Of a DNA stretch of 64,000 nt, positions 1 through 12,500 are shown one piece after another (positions within the stretch are counted from its first letter, which is position 1; each line of letters opens with the position of its first letter). The DNA is taken from positions 22,210,385-22,274,384 of the forward strand of contig NW_022098000.1 in assembly GCF_002288925.2 (NCBI RefSeq). Reading direction: 5' to 3'. Source of the DNA: Delphinapterus leucas. Taxonomy: Eukaryota; Chordata; Mammalia; Artiodactyla; Monodontidae. The notes below the pieces were generated by a model. It was not told the DNA's origin and searched no databases. It saw only the letters and a program-made list of their open reading frames with translations. Position numbers and translations under genes: made by a program.

Positions 1-501
1 GACTGTTCCATAGCACTTAATATTTTTTAATCAAGAAGAATATCTAATATTTTGTAATATGCATTAAAAACTATAAAACATTTATGGCTGGAAATATATA
101 TACTATATAGCTATTGTTAATGGCATTCCAGTTTCTTTCAGATTCTGCCTTTTCTTCTTTCTTTATTAATTTTCTTTACTCACAAGTACGTTTTACATTG
201 TAAAGGAAATACAACTATATTCTTTCAACTGAAGTGTTTTCTTGTGCTGTATTTGTGCCAGTTACTTCTAGGAGCTTATCATCTGAACACAATCAGAGAT
301 GGAGACAGCTGCTTACATAGCAGCATCTTTATTATAGCCTCATTTATAAATAGCAACAAAAACAACAGCCAAAAACCCAATACAGCAGTGGAGTGTTAAG
401 TGTCTTATGTTACTTATAGCATTGATGAAAAATGGTATTTTCAAATAATTTTAATGGTTGAAAATATCCCCCTGATGGACTACTTAAATGATAAAAATTA
501 C

Positions 502-532
<31 letters not shown>

Positions 533-1138
533 ATCTATCTATCTATAAATAGATATTTCCAATCATGGAAAGATTATTGGCTTTAAATAACTTAAAATTT
601 CACTAAGACTTTTGGGACACCCTCTACATTTAGATATAAAGAAATAAGTACATAGTTATTCATATAAATGGATACAGGAAAAAAGTTAAAATAAATATTA
701 TATGTTAATGTTAAAAGGAACAATACATATATATACATAATTGCAAAACATATACATATATATTTATATATCTCTCAGTTTGTAATTATGGGTGATAATT
801 GTCTATGTCCATATATTTTTATACTTTTCATGCATTTATAAAAAGAATATTATTATTTTTATGAAATAGTTAAATATCGATATGTTAAATATAAGCAGAA
901 ACAAGCAGAATCATGGGGTGGTAGAAATGAGAGCATTTTTGTTGTGCAGAGAAAGGGAAAAACAGCTGGACCACCAGGAGGTGGATGGGGAAAAATCATT
1001 ATTTTTTTACATTTTATTTTTCTTATGAATCAAGTGTTTCCATAAGATGTAGAACTTTGGGGGTTTTTTGGGGGAAATATTTTCTCTCCTTTCCCTTAGA
1101 TCAAATTCCTTGATATGTTATTTTCATTCTTTTTCCAG
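1..1138. other. AT-rich intronic sequence of BTNL2, with an ATCT microsatellite
   Basis: No coding exon is visible here. The stretch should lie inside BTNL2, between its first IgC exon (left of the window) and the 21-bp exon at 1139. It is AT-rich and holds an (ATCT)n run at about 502-545 and TATA-rich DNA around 720-780. Confidence 0.5.
502..545. repeat. (ATCT)n microsatellite
   Basis: About ten consecutive ATCT units, with one interruption near 533. It is a simple sequence repeat in intronic DNA. Confidence 0.95.
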
Positions 1139-1159
1139 AAAAACTCCAGACAGAGCTGG
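1139..1159 (+). CDS. BTNL2: BTNL2 21-bp linker micro-exon
   Basis: A 21-base exon preceded by a pyrimidine tract and CAG and followed by GTAAGT. It encodes KLQTEL plus split codons on each side. In human BTNL2 the same heptad joins the first IgC to the second IgV. The second half of its last codon is supplied by the exon at 4301, giving alanine. This micro-exon is what ties the window start to BTNL2 rather than to another BTN gene. Confidence 0.82.
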
Positions 1160-4100
1160 GTAAGTAGAGGTGGTGGCTCTCACAAGTATACACGAGCCTC
1201 TGCCCTCTCCAGGGGAGGGTGGTGCTCCTTGGACAAAGCGTGCACAGAGAAGGTGACACCTCGTGATCCAGATGAGAAACTGAGGCATGACCTTCCCAAG
1301 TCTCACATTTAGTAGTAGAGGGACCAGCAAAGTGCAGCTTCCTGAAGGCACCTTTGCACCTCGTAACCTGCCACTTTCAGTGTTCATGGGACCCCAATGA
1401 GCCTCAGATGGATGCCTAAAATGGGTGCAGACCTAAGCTCTGTCCTTCTGGGTGGGAGGAAAGGGAGTGTGTAGGGCAAGGCAAAGGACAGCTGGCCCAG
1501 CTCTGGAGGCCTTAGTGTGAGTTTCTAGTGCGAGGAAGCAGTGCCATCACGATAACTGGCGGTCCTCACCCACCACCTGCAACCTCTGGCCCTGCTACGG
1601 TTTCTGTACCTGCTCTTCACCCCAGTAAGCCTGACCTCATCACTGTCGGGAGGGAGCTGTGACTTTCTTAGATGCAGCCTGGGACCCTGTGCTTGGGGTT
1701 ATCATTTTCCTTTTTATTTCTTTCCTTAATAGTTGGACTGCAGGTATGATTTTACTGTACCTAAGATAAGTGGTTTAAACAGTAACCAACTGATTTTTGA
1801 ACCTCTTTCAGTTTCTCCTTTGTTGCCTTATCATCTTCCTCCTGTTCCTCATTTCTGTGACCTCTCCTCCCAGCCCATGACAACCAACCTGCCCCCTACC
1901 TGCTCGTTTTCTCCTTCCATCAGTACTCTGCTTTCCCTCAAGTCACCTGTTACAGGAATATATGCTTATGTGGGTGCGTGCCTGTGCACATGTTAGGTGA
2001 GTTTAAGCACACTTTTCGGCCCAGGTAGGAGTTTTTGAGGAAAATTAGGGTGGCGAACACACCCCAATCCCTGTCAGAGTCTAGTGTGACACTTTGGACC
2101 CCTTTGGACCATAAAGATAAAGGAAAGGGCCTTGGGATGGTCAAAGGTAACTCCACAGTTTGAAGAGAGTGCACATCTGCGAGTCTTACCTTCCAAGTCG
2201 GATACCCTCCCACCCAGGTGACATCTGCTTGTGATAGGACAGAAACCTTGGCTGGCAGAGCTTGTTAGTTACAGATCAGAAAGCCAAGCCAGTGTTTGGG
2301 CAGGTTGACCCATGTCTCTGTCCCTTAAGAAAAATTTAAGTGAAGACTCATTTCTCTAAGTTATCTGAACCAAATTGACATGCCCATTGGACACCTAGCA
2401 CACAAAATACAATCTGATGTCCTGTTGTTTCCAAGTTGTGCACACCTTCTGGGCCCACATTGAAACAATATGAAAAGACAAAGCTTCCGTGGGTTCCCTG
2501 TCAGGAGGAGGGCTGTGCCCTCAGGAGCTTTGAGGGTGAGCTCCTAATAGAGAGTAGAGTAGGAGATTCACAGCTACCTCCATGTTTTTAGAGCTTGTGA
2601 ATTAGAGCTCAGAGGCTGCTGGTGAACCGAGATTTCCTTAGAAGTCCTGAGACTGAAATCCTAGTTCCCTTCTCTGGCAAATAATGTTGTTGGTAATACA
2701 GATAATGACTAAGTTTTTGAAATGGTAATAACATGCCTGGGACGATGCTAAGTGCTTTTCAGGAATTATTTTCTTTTCTTACAATAATTTAAAGGTGAAT
2801 AGATTTATCATCATTTTACAGTTGGGAAACAGTCAATTTTAGCTCTTAATTACCAATCTCTGGAAGAGTAATTCAGTTTGAGAGTTGATTTGCACCACAG
2901 GTCATGGACAGGAGTAAAAAAAAAACCTCATATGGATAACAGAGATGAGGAAACAGTCTGCTTTATTACTATAAGATACATGGATGGAGAAATAGCAGCA
3001 AACTAACTACTAGGTTTTTTTTTTCTTCTGATTCCTACTTTTGTCTTTATATTTAAACAGATACATATGAAGTAGAGATAATATGTTTTAGGTAAAATTG
3101 AAGAACAAAGCAAACAACATGCTGGATATAACTGGGAGTCAAATTTTAGCAAGAATAGAATGAAATAATCTGAAAATTAAAATTATGTTGGCAACGAGTT
3201 TCCTCTCTAGAGAAGTACCTAGAATATTTTGGCTAAATACATAATGAAGACATTTTGCCTTTGATCATTGACTCCCCGTCCAGACAGTTTACAAATTTAT
3301 GCTTGTATTTCTTTATAAATGATCATTACACTTCAGCATTAGAATGGTAAAAACGTTCTACCATTTGATGGAAAAGGATGACTCTAAATATAGTATAGAG
3401 CATAATCAACATGGCCAGGACCTGATGAGAACTGCAAGTTGGGTCCAGGAAAAGCCAGGAAAGCCCTCAGAGAAAATCTCCATTCTTCATAATGGGGGAA
3501 TTAGACTCATTTTTATGTATTCATTCTTGCTTTGTGCTTCGTATTTTGCCAATCTCCCCAATTCTTGATCTTATAACATTTCTCAAGATCACCTGAGAAC
3601 ATTGACTGCTGTGTGTTTAGTGCCCCACATATGTGGGAGCTTGGGAAACTGAAATACGGTGGCGGATCTGACTTATAAGGTATTATAAAACAAACTAGGG
3701 AAGGTTTCTTCACATTTCATTACTAAAAAGCCACCTGACTCAGTTTTGTTCCCTTCCCATTATCAAGGTCTAGAGTGGGATTGGCTCCAATGACCTCAAG
3801 TCTTATAATCTTAGGTCTCCACTCATACTGCATGGTCATCAAACTCTTTATATGGTTATTTTGTTTAACTCCAGTAAAAACTTATGATTTTGATAGTGAT
3901 ATATTTGTCTTATGGTATAAGAAGCTGAGACATACACAGATTAAGAAGTAGTTTAAGGTTGTGCAAATTTAAAATGATAAAATTTTAATTTGATTTTAAT
4001 TGCAAAATTATTTTCTTATTGGGCTGTAAACTGAATAAGATTATAGGTAGGGGCTGCAAGTGTGGGTTCTGTTAGTGATAATTTTCAGACAGACACACAT

Positions 4101-6418
4101 AATGGGATGGTTCTGCCTTGAATAGGGACAACCTCTATCCTGATTCCACCAAACCTCTACCTCTCCAAGGGATGACCTTGAACCTCAGGGCTCCCCTGGC
4201 ATGTCCCTGGGTTCTAAACCCTACTCAAGATGTTCTTACTGATGACACTATTTGCTCCAGTTTGGATCTTCCATTGCTTTTTGTCTGCTGTATTTAACAG
4301 CTTCCTTAAAAGTGATTGGACCTTCCCAGCCCATCCTTGTCAGAGTGGGAGAAGACATACAATTAACCTGTTCCCTGTCCCCAAAGACTGATGCACAGAG
4401 CATGGAGGTGAGGTGGGTGCGATCACACCGTTATCCTGCTGTTTATGTCTATATGGATGGGGACCATGTGGCTGGAGAGCAAATGGCCGAGTATCGAGGG
4501 AGGACTGCATTGGTGAGTGATGCTATCAGTGAGGGGAGGCTGACCCTGCAGATAAACAATGCCAGGACTTCAGATGATGGGAAGTACCAGTGCCTCTTTG
4601 AAAAAGATGGTGTCTACCAGGAGGCTGATTTGGATCTGAAGATCATAGGTAAGGATTCTAGATAGATGTTTTGAAATCAACATTTGTTCCCACTGCTTTA
4701 ACTTGCTAGTTCATGGAAAATTTCTCTGGCACCTGAAATTTTCTTAATGTCCATTCACTCATCAAATTTTTAGTAAACTCTCCCATATGCAGGAGCTGTA
4801 ATAAATACATAAAGTCCACAAACCCTAAAGGACCAGATTTGATCCTTTGTGTGTAAATTTGTATCCTTCCCAGGATCTCCATAAAGTGGCCATACACCTA
4901 GTAAAATGTGAGATTCTTACTCCATAAGTACACAGGACTCATTATTTCAGTGTGTTTTTAAAATTCTGGGAAATATGTAGTTATTAGGAAGCATGATGAT
5001 TTGAAGGCTAAACTAGATCCACCATATAATCAAAAATCATAAACATTGACAGTATTGGCAGGACGGAGGAGGAAAGACAAAATCAATCCCTGCATCATGA
5101 TTTCCCACTGCCTATGTTTGTGGGTGAGAATTGATTTTCCAAGGTTAGCAAATGTCATTGAGGACATTGCCTAAATTGAGGAAAATCTACTTGTTTCTCC
5201 CATTGATGGTGTATTCAAATTAATAAATATGTTTAGAAAACATCCATGAGAGCACATGTTAAAACTTTTAATGAACTTCATCATTTTCTGCCATTGGACG
5301 CATGTATTTATAAGATTTTGTTCTTTGAGGATATTCTGTCTTTTTTATCTTTCTGGCTATGTGACTCATGACCTACCTGGTCAAAGTTACTTTGTTTCAG
5401 GTATAGAAGAAAAAAAATTGGATTTGAAATGTATTGTATCCTTTAATCTGTCCCAGAATGATTTTAGGAATACAAAGCATAAAAATAAAAATTTGCAAAC
5501 AAAAGGAGACAAGTAAAGGCTCCAGCTAGTCTCGTTCCTGAGTGGAGTATAATTCCCCCCTAAGCTTTGCTTTCTTCTCCAAGTCTCTGAACCCTTCTCT
5601 TCCCCCTCTGTGCAATCACTGACTGTGTAACCACTTGCAGAGACTCTAAATTGCCTTCCTTCATCTCTATTCCCAGGTTTGGGTTCTTCCCCTCAGATCT
5701 CCATGGAGACACTGAAGGATGGAGAAACAAAGCTGAAGTGCACTTCAGAAGGGTGGTTCCCACAGCCCCATGTGCAATGGAGGGACATGGAAGGAAAGAC
5801 AATACCATCAGTTTCCCAGGACCTGACTCAAGGCAGCCAGGGCCTGTTCCATGTGGAGGCATTTCTACTGGTCAAAAACAGCTCTGTTGTGAATGTGACC
5901 TGCTCCATCAGCAACCCCCTTCTTGGTGAGGAGAAAATGACAACTTTTTCTCCTTCAGGTTAGTGATTCCATGTGCTCCTCTCAGCTTTGGGAAATTAAT
6001 ATGAAGACCAACACAAACTTACTCATTTTATTGCTTTTCTATTTTCTGTTTTTTATGTTTTCTTTCTGATGAAGTCTCTTGCTATCTCTTGCAAAGCTGG
6101 TCTTCAGGACACCTAGAGATTCTACTCTTTAGAGTTTCTTCCTGAAATTCCCAACTAAAGCCCTAAGGTTATATGGTTACATTATTATCTACTGAATTCC
6201 AAGAATTGACTCTATCATCACTATATCTATAATCTCTTTTCTTCTAATGTGAAAACAATGACATCATTTTTTCCCCCTCATGATGGGTTTTCTTCTGGAT
6301 TAGAAATTAATTTTCCTTAACACCGTCTTCATGGCTGTGGACTCAGTAAATTTATCCTTTTGCTGCCCTCATTATTCCAGTGATTGTGGTGGTATAATTG
6401 GAAAAGAGAAGGGTGAGA

Positions 6419-6465
<47 letters not shown>

Positions 6466-6899
6466 TTCTGAGAGGAGCAAACAAGAAAGCTAGCATAAAC
6501 CCCTAGCCTCTCCTCAGCCTCTGCAGAGCGGGGAGAAGCAGACCCACTTTCTTCTTGACAGGACTAATTCTCACCTTCCTCTCCAGTCTAGGAGCTCTCA
6601 GATGAAAAGAACGATCTTGAAAATTTCCCAGTTTCATGATTTAATGTGATTCTGGGGTTTCCATTTTAGAGCCTGGGATGACTTTTTCATGGAAGATACT
6701 GCTTATTTTGGGATTGCTTCCTCTTGTTGGGGCTGTAGGCTTGATCTGGAGGAAGAGCTGTAGAAAAGGTAAGTTAGGAAAACAGAAACAGCGTGGAGCA
6801 CACTTTGTGATGGGAGCCTTACTGTACACTTTCCCTAACCTCTCTTTACAGCAGGCACTGAAGCACAGAGACATTCAGGGGATAGTCAATAATTCATGA
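1139..6899 (+). CDS. BTNL2: BTNL2 (butyrophilin-like 2), 3' portion: linker micro-exon, second IgV, second IgC, TM
   Basis: BTNL2 is a type I membrane protein of the B7/butyrophilin family that dampens T-cell activation; its ectodomain is IgV-IgC-IgV-IgC. Exons seen: 21-bp linker 1139-1159, IgV2 4301-4648 (348 bp), IgC2 5677-5958 (282 bp), TM from 6670. All have consensus AG/GT sites and the same splice phase. The joined reading across the linker gives KLQTELASLKV followed by [18 protein letters not shown], which matches my recollection of human BTNL2 almost residue for residue. IgV2 keeps its two cysteines, the VRW tryptophan and a DDGKYQC motif. The TM exon either splices at 6768 (phase kept) or reads through to a stop ending at 6899. 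Signal peptide, IgV1 and IgC1 lie left of the window. No stop is seen in any of the exons present. A degenerate B30.2 exon follows downstream. Confidence 0.88.
1160..4300. other. BTNL2 intron between the linker exon and IgV2
   Basis: About 3.1 kb with no exon that I can support. Short open frames here (for example 1733-1996 and 3344-3568) show no family resemblance. A MIR-like relic lies at about 2735-2870. Confidence 0.6.
2735..2870 (-). repeat. MIR SINE relic (antisense)
   Basis: The stretch around 'gatgctaagtgctttt...catcattttacagttgggaaac' reads like the reverse complement of the MIR core and tail. It is strongly diverged, as expected of an ancient mammalian SINE. Confidence 0.5.
4301..4648 (+). 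CDS. BTNL2: BTNL2 second IgV exon
   Basis: A 348-bp phase 1-1 exon, the standard BTN IgV length. It encodes the two disulfide cysteines (LTCSL and YQCLF), the core tryptophan (EVRW), the [12 protein letters not shown] segment and the YRGRT strand. The acceptor is 'tatttaacag' and the donor 'ATAG|gtaagg'. The domain is intact. Confidence 0.9.
5677..5958 (+). CDS. BTNL2: BTNL2 second IgC exon
   Basis: A 282-bp exon, the usual BTN IgC length. It encodes [23 protein letters not shown] and the VTCSISNP cysteine motif. The acceptor is 'attcccag' and the donor 'TCAG|gttagt'. [14 protein letters not shown] is strongly BTNL2-like. Confidence 0.9.
6422..6463. repeat. (TG)n microsatellite
   Basis: An uninterrupted TG dinucleotide run in the intron between the BTNL2 IgC2 and TM exons. 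Confidence 0.97.
6670..6899 (+). CDS. BTNL2: BTNL2 transmembrane / terminal exon
   Basis: Starts after 'ccattttag'. It encodes [20 protein letters not shown], a hydrophobic membrane segment, followed by the basic stop-transfer WRKSCRK. Human BTNL2 ends a few residues after its TM. Here the frame either splices at the GTAAG at 6769 (99-bp exon, correct phase) or reads through about 43 more codons to the stop ending at 6899. I cannot tell which form is used. Confidence 0.75.
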
Positions 6900-7358
6900 A
6901 ACATGAGGTTGATGGCTTACATTCATGTAGTTGAGGATCGGTGCTGAAAGAGCTCAGTTTACAGTGATAATAGAAGCAAAAGAATTAAAAGACAATAATT
7001 TAATCTCCCAGTGCACATTCCCAAGTGATTTAGTTAAGGGAAAGGAAGAAAAAAAGTGGCAAAGCCATCCTCACTTTGAAGTTGAGAGCTGAGACTTAAC
7101 TGGGATTCTGTTGGCATGAACATTTCACTAAGATCATTACAAATATGGTGACTTGCTTATTGGCTATTCCTGCTCTGCCAGTGAAGGACTTCTCATGTAT
7201 TGATAGGCTGTTTTGTGTGCCCTAGAAAGTTCTTCCACTTTAAATTTCTTAAGTCATTGTAACTTTTGTTTTCCTGTTTGGATGTTAATATCATGAAATT
7301 GATATTTTTAAATATTCCTGTATTGATTATTATCAGAATGGATTTTCTTTCTCTGCAG

Positions 7359-7850
7359 TGAATGAGACATTGGATCCAAATACAGCTCACTCAGAACTGA
7401 TCCTTTCTGAGGGAAATGAGCGTGTAGCCCACAGACGGTCACGCAGCCAGACTTCCTACAGTGATCTGACGGCCTCCTCACTGCGATGGGCCAGGAGGGG
7501 CTCATCTCAGGAAGGTGGTTACAAGAAGTGGAGGTTAGGGACAGGACAGTATGGGTCCTGAGTGTTGCCAAGGATGGTGTCGTGAAGGAGTCATCTTTGT
7601 GTCAACTGAGAATGGGTTCGGGCAGTGAGTTGCTATGGAAATGAGTACTGGGCCATTTCCTCTTCTCTAAGCCTCCGCTCTCTGAAGATGTCTCTGGGAC
7701 AGGTTAGAATCTCTCTGGACTATACTTCTGGATGTCTCTCCTTCTATAACATGAACAAGTGCCTTATCTATACCCCCCTAATTTTCTTCTCTGAAATTCT
7801 GCACCCCCTTCATTCTTTGGTCCCCTACTGTAGGTTCTCCTGACATTTTC
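7359..7850 (+). pseudogene. Relic B30.2 (PRY/SPRY) exon downstream of BTNL2
   Basis: A consensus acceptor ('tttctttctctgcag') opens a butyrophilin-type PRY start: VNETLDPNTAHSELILSEG. The reading frame then breaks. Later SPRY landmarks appear in other frames, including a WEVEV-like stretch near 7525, an ENGF near 7608, a YGNEYWAIS segment near 7640 and an SFYNMNKC segment near 7745, with in-frame stops. The domain cannot be translated as a unit. Human BTNL2 has no B30.2 domain, so this looks like the fossil of the ancestral cytosolic exon. It could also be the 3' end of a separate, otherwise lost BTN gene. Confidence 0.8.
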
Positions 7851-8895
7851 CCTGCACTTAAGAGAGCCCCAGCAACACCTCCAAGGAAAACAATAACCCT
7901 GGATTCTGGAAACCAGGATTATATTCTAAGTCCCAGCTCTTTTCCCCTTTCACCAACCGCTTGAAGGGGTCTCACACGATCACCCATTTACCTAACCAAG
8001 AGGCTTTAACTTTACTCTGGCATCAATTCTGACCTGGAGACTGATCCCTTCTGTGACCTATCATATCCCAAGCTCTCTGATATCCTGCCTACGGATCACA
8101 ATCTGATATCTGGTGATAAAAGACCCTTAGAAAATCCAATGGGAAATACAATTTAGCCTAGAGGAGGAAGTGCAAGGAATGATCAAATATTTGATTGGTT
8201 TCTCTAGGAAAGTGACAATTAATTATCCAAGTGGGGGTGAGAAAACAAAAAATATGGTTAAAATGAGGTAAAGAAAATACAGCTGAATATAAGGAGAAAA
8301 ATCTGATCACTAAGACATAATCTTGAAAATCACATAAAGTGTGTAATTCCTGCACCAGACTTCTTCAGAAAGTTAATTAAGAATGTGGAGTAAGGAAATT
8401 TTTCAGAAATTTTAGTCCAAGAGAAAAATATGTTACGTTTATGAAAATATCAATTTCTGTTTTAGAGTGAAAAAAGCACACAGTTTAAAATTAACAATTA
8501 TAGAATAAACATAAGCAATTAATGCAACACAAGTAATAAAATGCAATGGAAATAAAAATATTTTAAAAGTCACAATGAATTAAAAGAGAGAAGCCACACA
8601 TAGGACAAGAAAGAATGTGAAGAAATAAAGATTTGGAAGAAGTCTTAAAAGCTTCTGAAGTGAGAATGAGGAATACCCGCAAATGACAGGCTGCTGCTTT
8701 CTAGGAAGGCAGACATCACGGTTTTAGCTGTCCTTTGAGGATTATTCATCTGTGGCATTCTGGAGTTTTCTCTTTTGGGTCATGATATGTTTTCTCTATT
8801 TTTAAACTCATGAACTTATGTTTGAAACTATGTAGTGTAATACTGTAGTATTATTATTTCACAAGTATTTGAACATTTATTTGATTTAGTTTTAA
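7851..8895. other. Intergenic, no gene seen
   Basis: AT-rich sequence between the relic B30.2 exon and an old L1 fragment. No exon, RNA gene or recognisable repeat could be supported. Confidence 0.5.
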
Positions 8896-9765
8896 AATTT
8901 TTCCAGTAGTGGTAAAATACACATAAAATTCATCATTTTAGTCATTTTAAAGTGTCCAATTCTTATTGTTGTTTTAACTTAAAGGGAACCAAAAATCATG
9001 AACAGTTTCAGGCCTTTTTAGACTCTGATTTTACAGTTTCTTGAAGACAGAAATCTCAACGGCAGAATGCAAAATGGGAAAGATGTTATTACTAAGATGA
9101 GAAAGATATATAATTACTGAAATGATGTCTCAAATCTGAGTTCAATCAAAATTAGGAAGGAATGTAATCAAAGTGTATTTAATTTTCATATCCATTAGAA
9201 TTTTATTTAAAGAAAAAAATAAACTGTCCAATTCTGTGGTATTTTTACCTTCACAATATGTGCAACCTTCATCAGTATCCAGCTCCAGAATATTTTGATT
9301 ACTCTAAAAGGAAAGTCCATAACCATTAAGCAGTTACACCCATTTTTCCCTCCCTCCAGCCCCTAATATACTTTGTTTCTGTGAATTTGCCTATAGTGGG
9401 TATTTCATATAAATGGAATCATAAAATACTATATATGGATTTCTTTGTGTCTGTATTTTTTTAATTTAGTGTAATGTTTTCAAAGTTCATCCATGTTGTG
9501 GCATGTAACAGTACTTCATCCTTTTTTTTTTTTTAAATTAAAAGACTTTATTTTTTAAGAGTTGTTTCAGGTTTACAACAAAATTGAGTGGAAAATCTAG
9601 AGCACTCCCATATCCCTCCCCTCTCACCCCTTAGTTTCTTCTATTATTAACAACTTGCATTGGTGTGGTACATTTGTTACAACTGATGAACTGATACTGG
9701 TACGTTATTTTCAACTAAAGTCCATAGTTTACATCAGGGTTCACATTTTGTGTGATATATATACA
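8896..9765 (-). mobile_element. Ancient L1 (L1M-type) 3' end fragments, antisense
   Basis: Segments such as 'gtggtaaaatacacataaaattcatcattttagtcattttaaagtgt' (8912-8955) and 'ctccagcccctaatatactttgtttctgtgaatttgcctatagtgggtatttcatataaatgg' (9354-9416) resemble the reverse complement of old mammalian L1 3' ends. A second block near 9600-9760 is of the same type. The fragments are diverged and not continuous, and subfamily assignment needs a repeat search. Confidence 0.5.
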
Positions 9766-9790
9766 TACACACACACACACACACATATAT
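9765..9790. repeat. (AC)n microsatellite
   Basis: A short AC dinucleotide run flanked by AT repeats, at the edge of the old L1 fragments. Confidence 0.9.
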
Positions 9791-11107
9791 ATGACAAAAG
9801 TAAAATATCCCAAACTGAACGCATTGTCCTTCCTGTTCCATATCATACTTCCAATACCATTTGTACCCATTCTGTTGTTACCCTCACATATCCTCATCCA
9901 CATGTCCATTTGATTATACCTATTAATATTTTCCCCACCGTTCATTTACCTCTCTCCTGCTTTTATTATTTCTTGCTTGTTATTTAAGCCCTTCCTTTAT
10001 TGTCAGTAAAGTTAATATTCTGGGGTCTGGATTTATTCTTCTTGGGTTCAAATACTGACTGCCACTTAGTGGCTGTGTGTTAGGGAACTTTTGCTATGGC
10101 AGTATACCTTCCAAGAGAGGTTGTTAAAGGGACTTGTCACTTAAAGATCTGCTAGAAGTGCAGAAAAACCTAAGTGGATCTAAGTTGATCTCATCTACTG
10201 TCAGAAAGAGAGGGTTCATTTAACAGGAGAAGCTCATATTTTATATTCTTGAAAACGTAAGCTTTGTGATAAACACCTGGAGAAGGCTTAGCTGCATTAA
10301 AGGCAAAGGAAAAACCCTCAACAGTGGAAAGAACTTGGTCAGAAAGAAAAAAATAGGCAATGTTAATGATGACTCTTTCTTCATGAAGTCTGAGGATGTT
10401 TCTCCATTCCTATTTGATGATTTCTTTTTTCTCTGAAAACATAAATTGTAACATCCATTCCTTTTTTATTCACATACAGTTCTGGACTTGCTGACCAGTA
10501 AGAACTTGTTTTTTTTTTTTAAAAAAAAGGCTCTTCCTACCCAGGAGGCTTGTTCTCCTCAAATGGTTTTACAGTTATTTATCAGTCTTCAACACACCTT
10601 GGCAAAGTCCAAGTTTAGAAGTTGATGGACACCAAAGTCTGAAGAAAGAACAAGCTGAGCCATTAACTTTTAAAAGACTTGAACAGATTTCTGCGTGTAT
10701 CTCCAACAGTACTGCTCAACTGAGACCCTCCCCTTTAAACATCACTCCCTCTTCCATATTTGATAACAAAAATAGTAAGAAGAGAGATTTTCTCTTTAAA
10801 TGTAGCTTTAAACATATTTACTTCAAAACACAGTAAGTACCAGAGCTGAAGAAAGGCCCATGAATTAACTTGGAGCTTTCTCGTGACAAATCGTTGCTGC
10901 CCAGAAAGAGTATTTCCCCAAAGGGAGCACTGGAGGAAATTCCCCCAGACATTTTCTAGCCGTGCCATTTCTCTTTCTCCCTCTACCTCTCTTTGAAAGG
11001 GGTCGGATTTATACCTAGTGAGAATGACCTACTCTTCAAGAAGAAGAGCTTTCTTGGACAACATACCTATAAGAAGCTTGAGCAGAGGCAGCAGAGGTGC
11101 TGACACT
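9791..11107. other. Intergenic / probable 3' flank of the minus-strand BTNL gene
   Basis: No open frame with family resemblance. The stretch just right of about 10,700 would form the 3' UTR and downstream region of the minus-strand gene ending at 11,108. Confidence 0.4.
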
Positions 11108-11769
11108 TCACTTCTTATGGTGGTAATAGAGAGTTTCTTGGGGGACGCTTGTATCACAATTACTTAAATGAGTTAAAGAGGTCTTTGGAGAAGAATCAGG
11201 ACAATTTTCAGTGTGATCTGAAGCTGCACAGATGGTCAAAGATGCGCCAGCACCCTGAAGGCTAAAATAAGGATGAAGGGTCCCACAGAAGGTGATTCCA
11301 GTAAAAGGATAGATGTGGGACCCATCGATCATACTGTAAAAGGACACATTCCCAGCATCCCAGTCCAAGAAAACTCCTATCTTGCAGGAGTGCTGCCTCA
11401 GTGACAGAGGCTTTCTCTGGGAGGTGGGAAATATGAATTCTCCTGCCTTGTATACCACCACCTAGAAATTCTTCTCTGGACATTCTAAAAACCACCCCTC
11501 TCTCTTTGCTGTGTCTGAGCAAACACCCAGAGCCCATCTAGTTCTAGATCCAACTTCTGTCCCAATATTTACTTCTACCTCCCAGTATTGTCTCTCCACA
11601 GTAAGAAAAATCTTGCCCAGAACACTGAAGATGGCTTCAGACTCCCCTTGCTCTTGGTGTGTTGGGGCATCACCATTCTGAGAAACACTCTCTTTTGAAT
11701 AAATATGTTTTCTGCTCTCAGATAAGATGAGGTTGGGAAGAGCTGTGGCTGGATCCAGAGTAAAAACCA
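11108..11769 (-). pseudogene. Gene B B30.2 exon with a single premature TAG
   Basis: PRY opens with VVFTLDPATALPNLILSES. SPRY follows with RQYWEVEV, RWALGVC and GWFLECPEKNF, then TAG at 11464-11462, then VVVYKAGEFIF, GVFLDWDAGNVSFYSM, a HPYF end and a hydrophilic tail to the TGA ending at 11108. Apart from the TAG the frame is open for the full domain. The TAG replaces the tryptophan expected after NF in BTN B30.2 domains, so one base change explains it. Confidence 0.85.
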
Positions 11770-12244
11770 CTGTAGGTATGGGGGAAAAAAATAAAGGTCA
11801 TTCCACAGTGGAGACTTGTTAGTTTTAGGAAAGATGCAAATTACTGGGAAAGGAGAATGAAGAAAAATAAGAGGGAGAGAAATGGAAGATTAGGTAAAAC
11901 AATGCATGTTCTCTCCTATGTTCATTCATAGGAGACACATGATGTATAGATCATAGAAGGCCGGGGATGGATAGGACCTTGGGTAACCATGTGTTCCAGA
12001 CAGGCTGAGACCATTTAGCCAAGAAGTCTGTCTCATCTGAAAATCTCCAGGATCATATATTTCAAGTTGTTGTTTCTCTAACCTCCTGCAAATGCTGGTT
12101 GCTCTACTGCTTGCTCTTAATAGTTAAGCCATGCCTTATTTCCAATCACAGTGTACCCACTTTCATTTAAGCTTCTTTGGTGTCATTTTTCTCTAGGCTT
12201 ATGTAAAAACTAAGTCATCTACTTCTCATACACTCTTATTATAT

Positions 12245-12500
12245 TTCTAATGGTTGAAATCCCAGGCTGTGTGGTCAGAAAGAGCTGAATTTTGATAATC
12301 ACTCTGTCTTTCGTTGCAGTGATGTTGAAGTTACTTTGTCTCTCTCTGCCCCACTTTAATCTCATGAAGATGTACATCATTATGGTACCTCAGTACATAC
12401 AGGACTAGTGTGAAAAGTCAATGAGCTAATGTGTAGAGAACTTAGTACTACATCTTGTCCATGATGAACACTTGGTAAATTTTAGCTTCTGATGGTTGTA
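12245..12500 (+). repeat. MIR SINE relic
   Basis: The order 'ggctgtgtggtcagaaagagctgaattttgataatcactctg...gttactttgtctctctctgcc...gagctaatgtgtagagaacttagtac...aacacttggtaaattttagct' follows the MIR consensus from the tRNA-related part to the end. It sits in an intron of gene B. Confidence 0.6.

Noticed and set aside
5256..5516. 86-codon open frame between BTNL2 IgV2 and IgC2
   Set aside because: Intronic, AT-rich, and without recognisable domain or splice signals.
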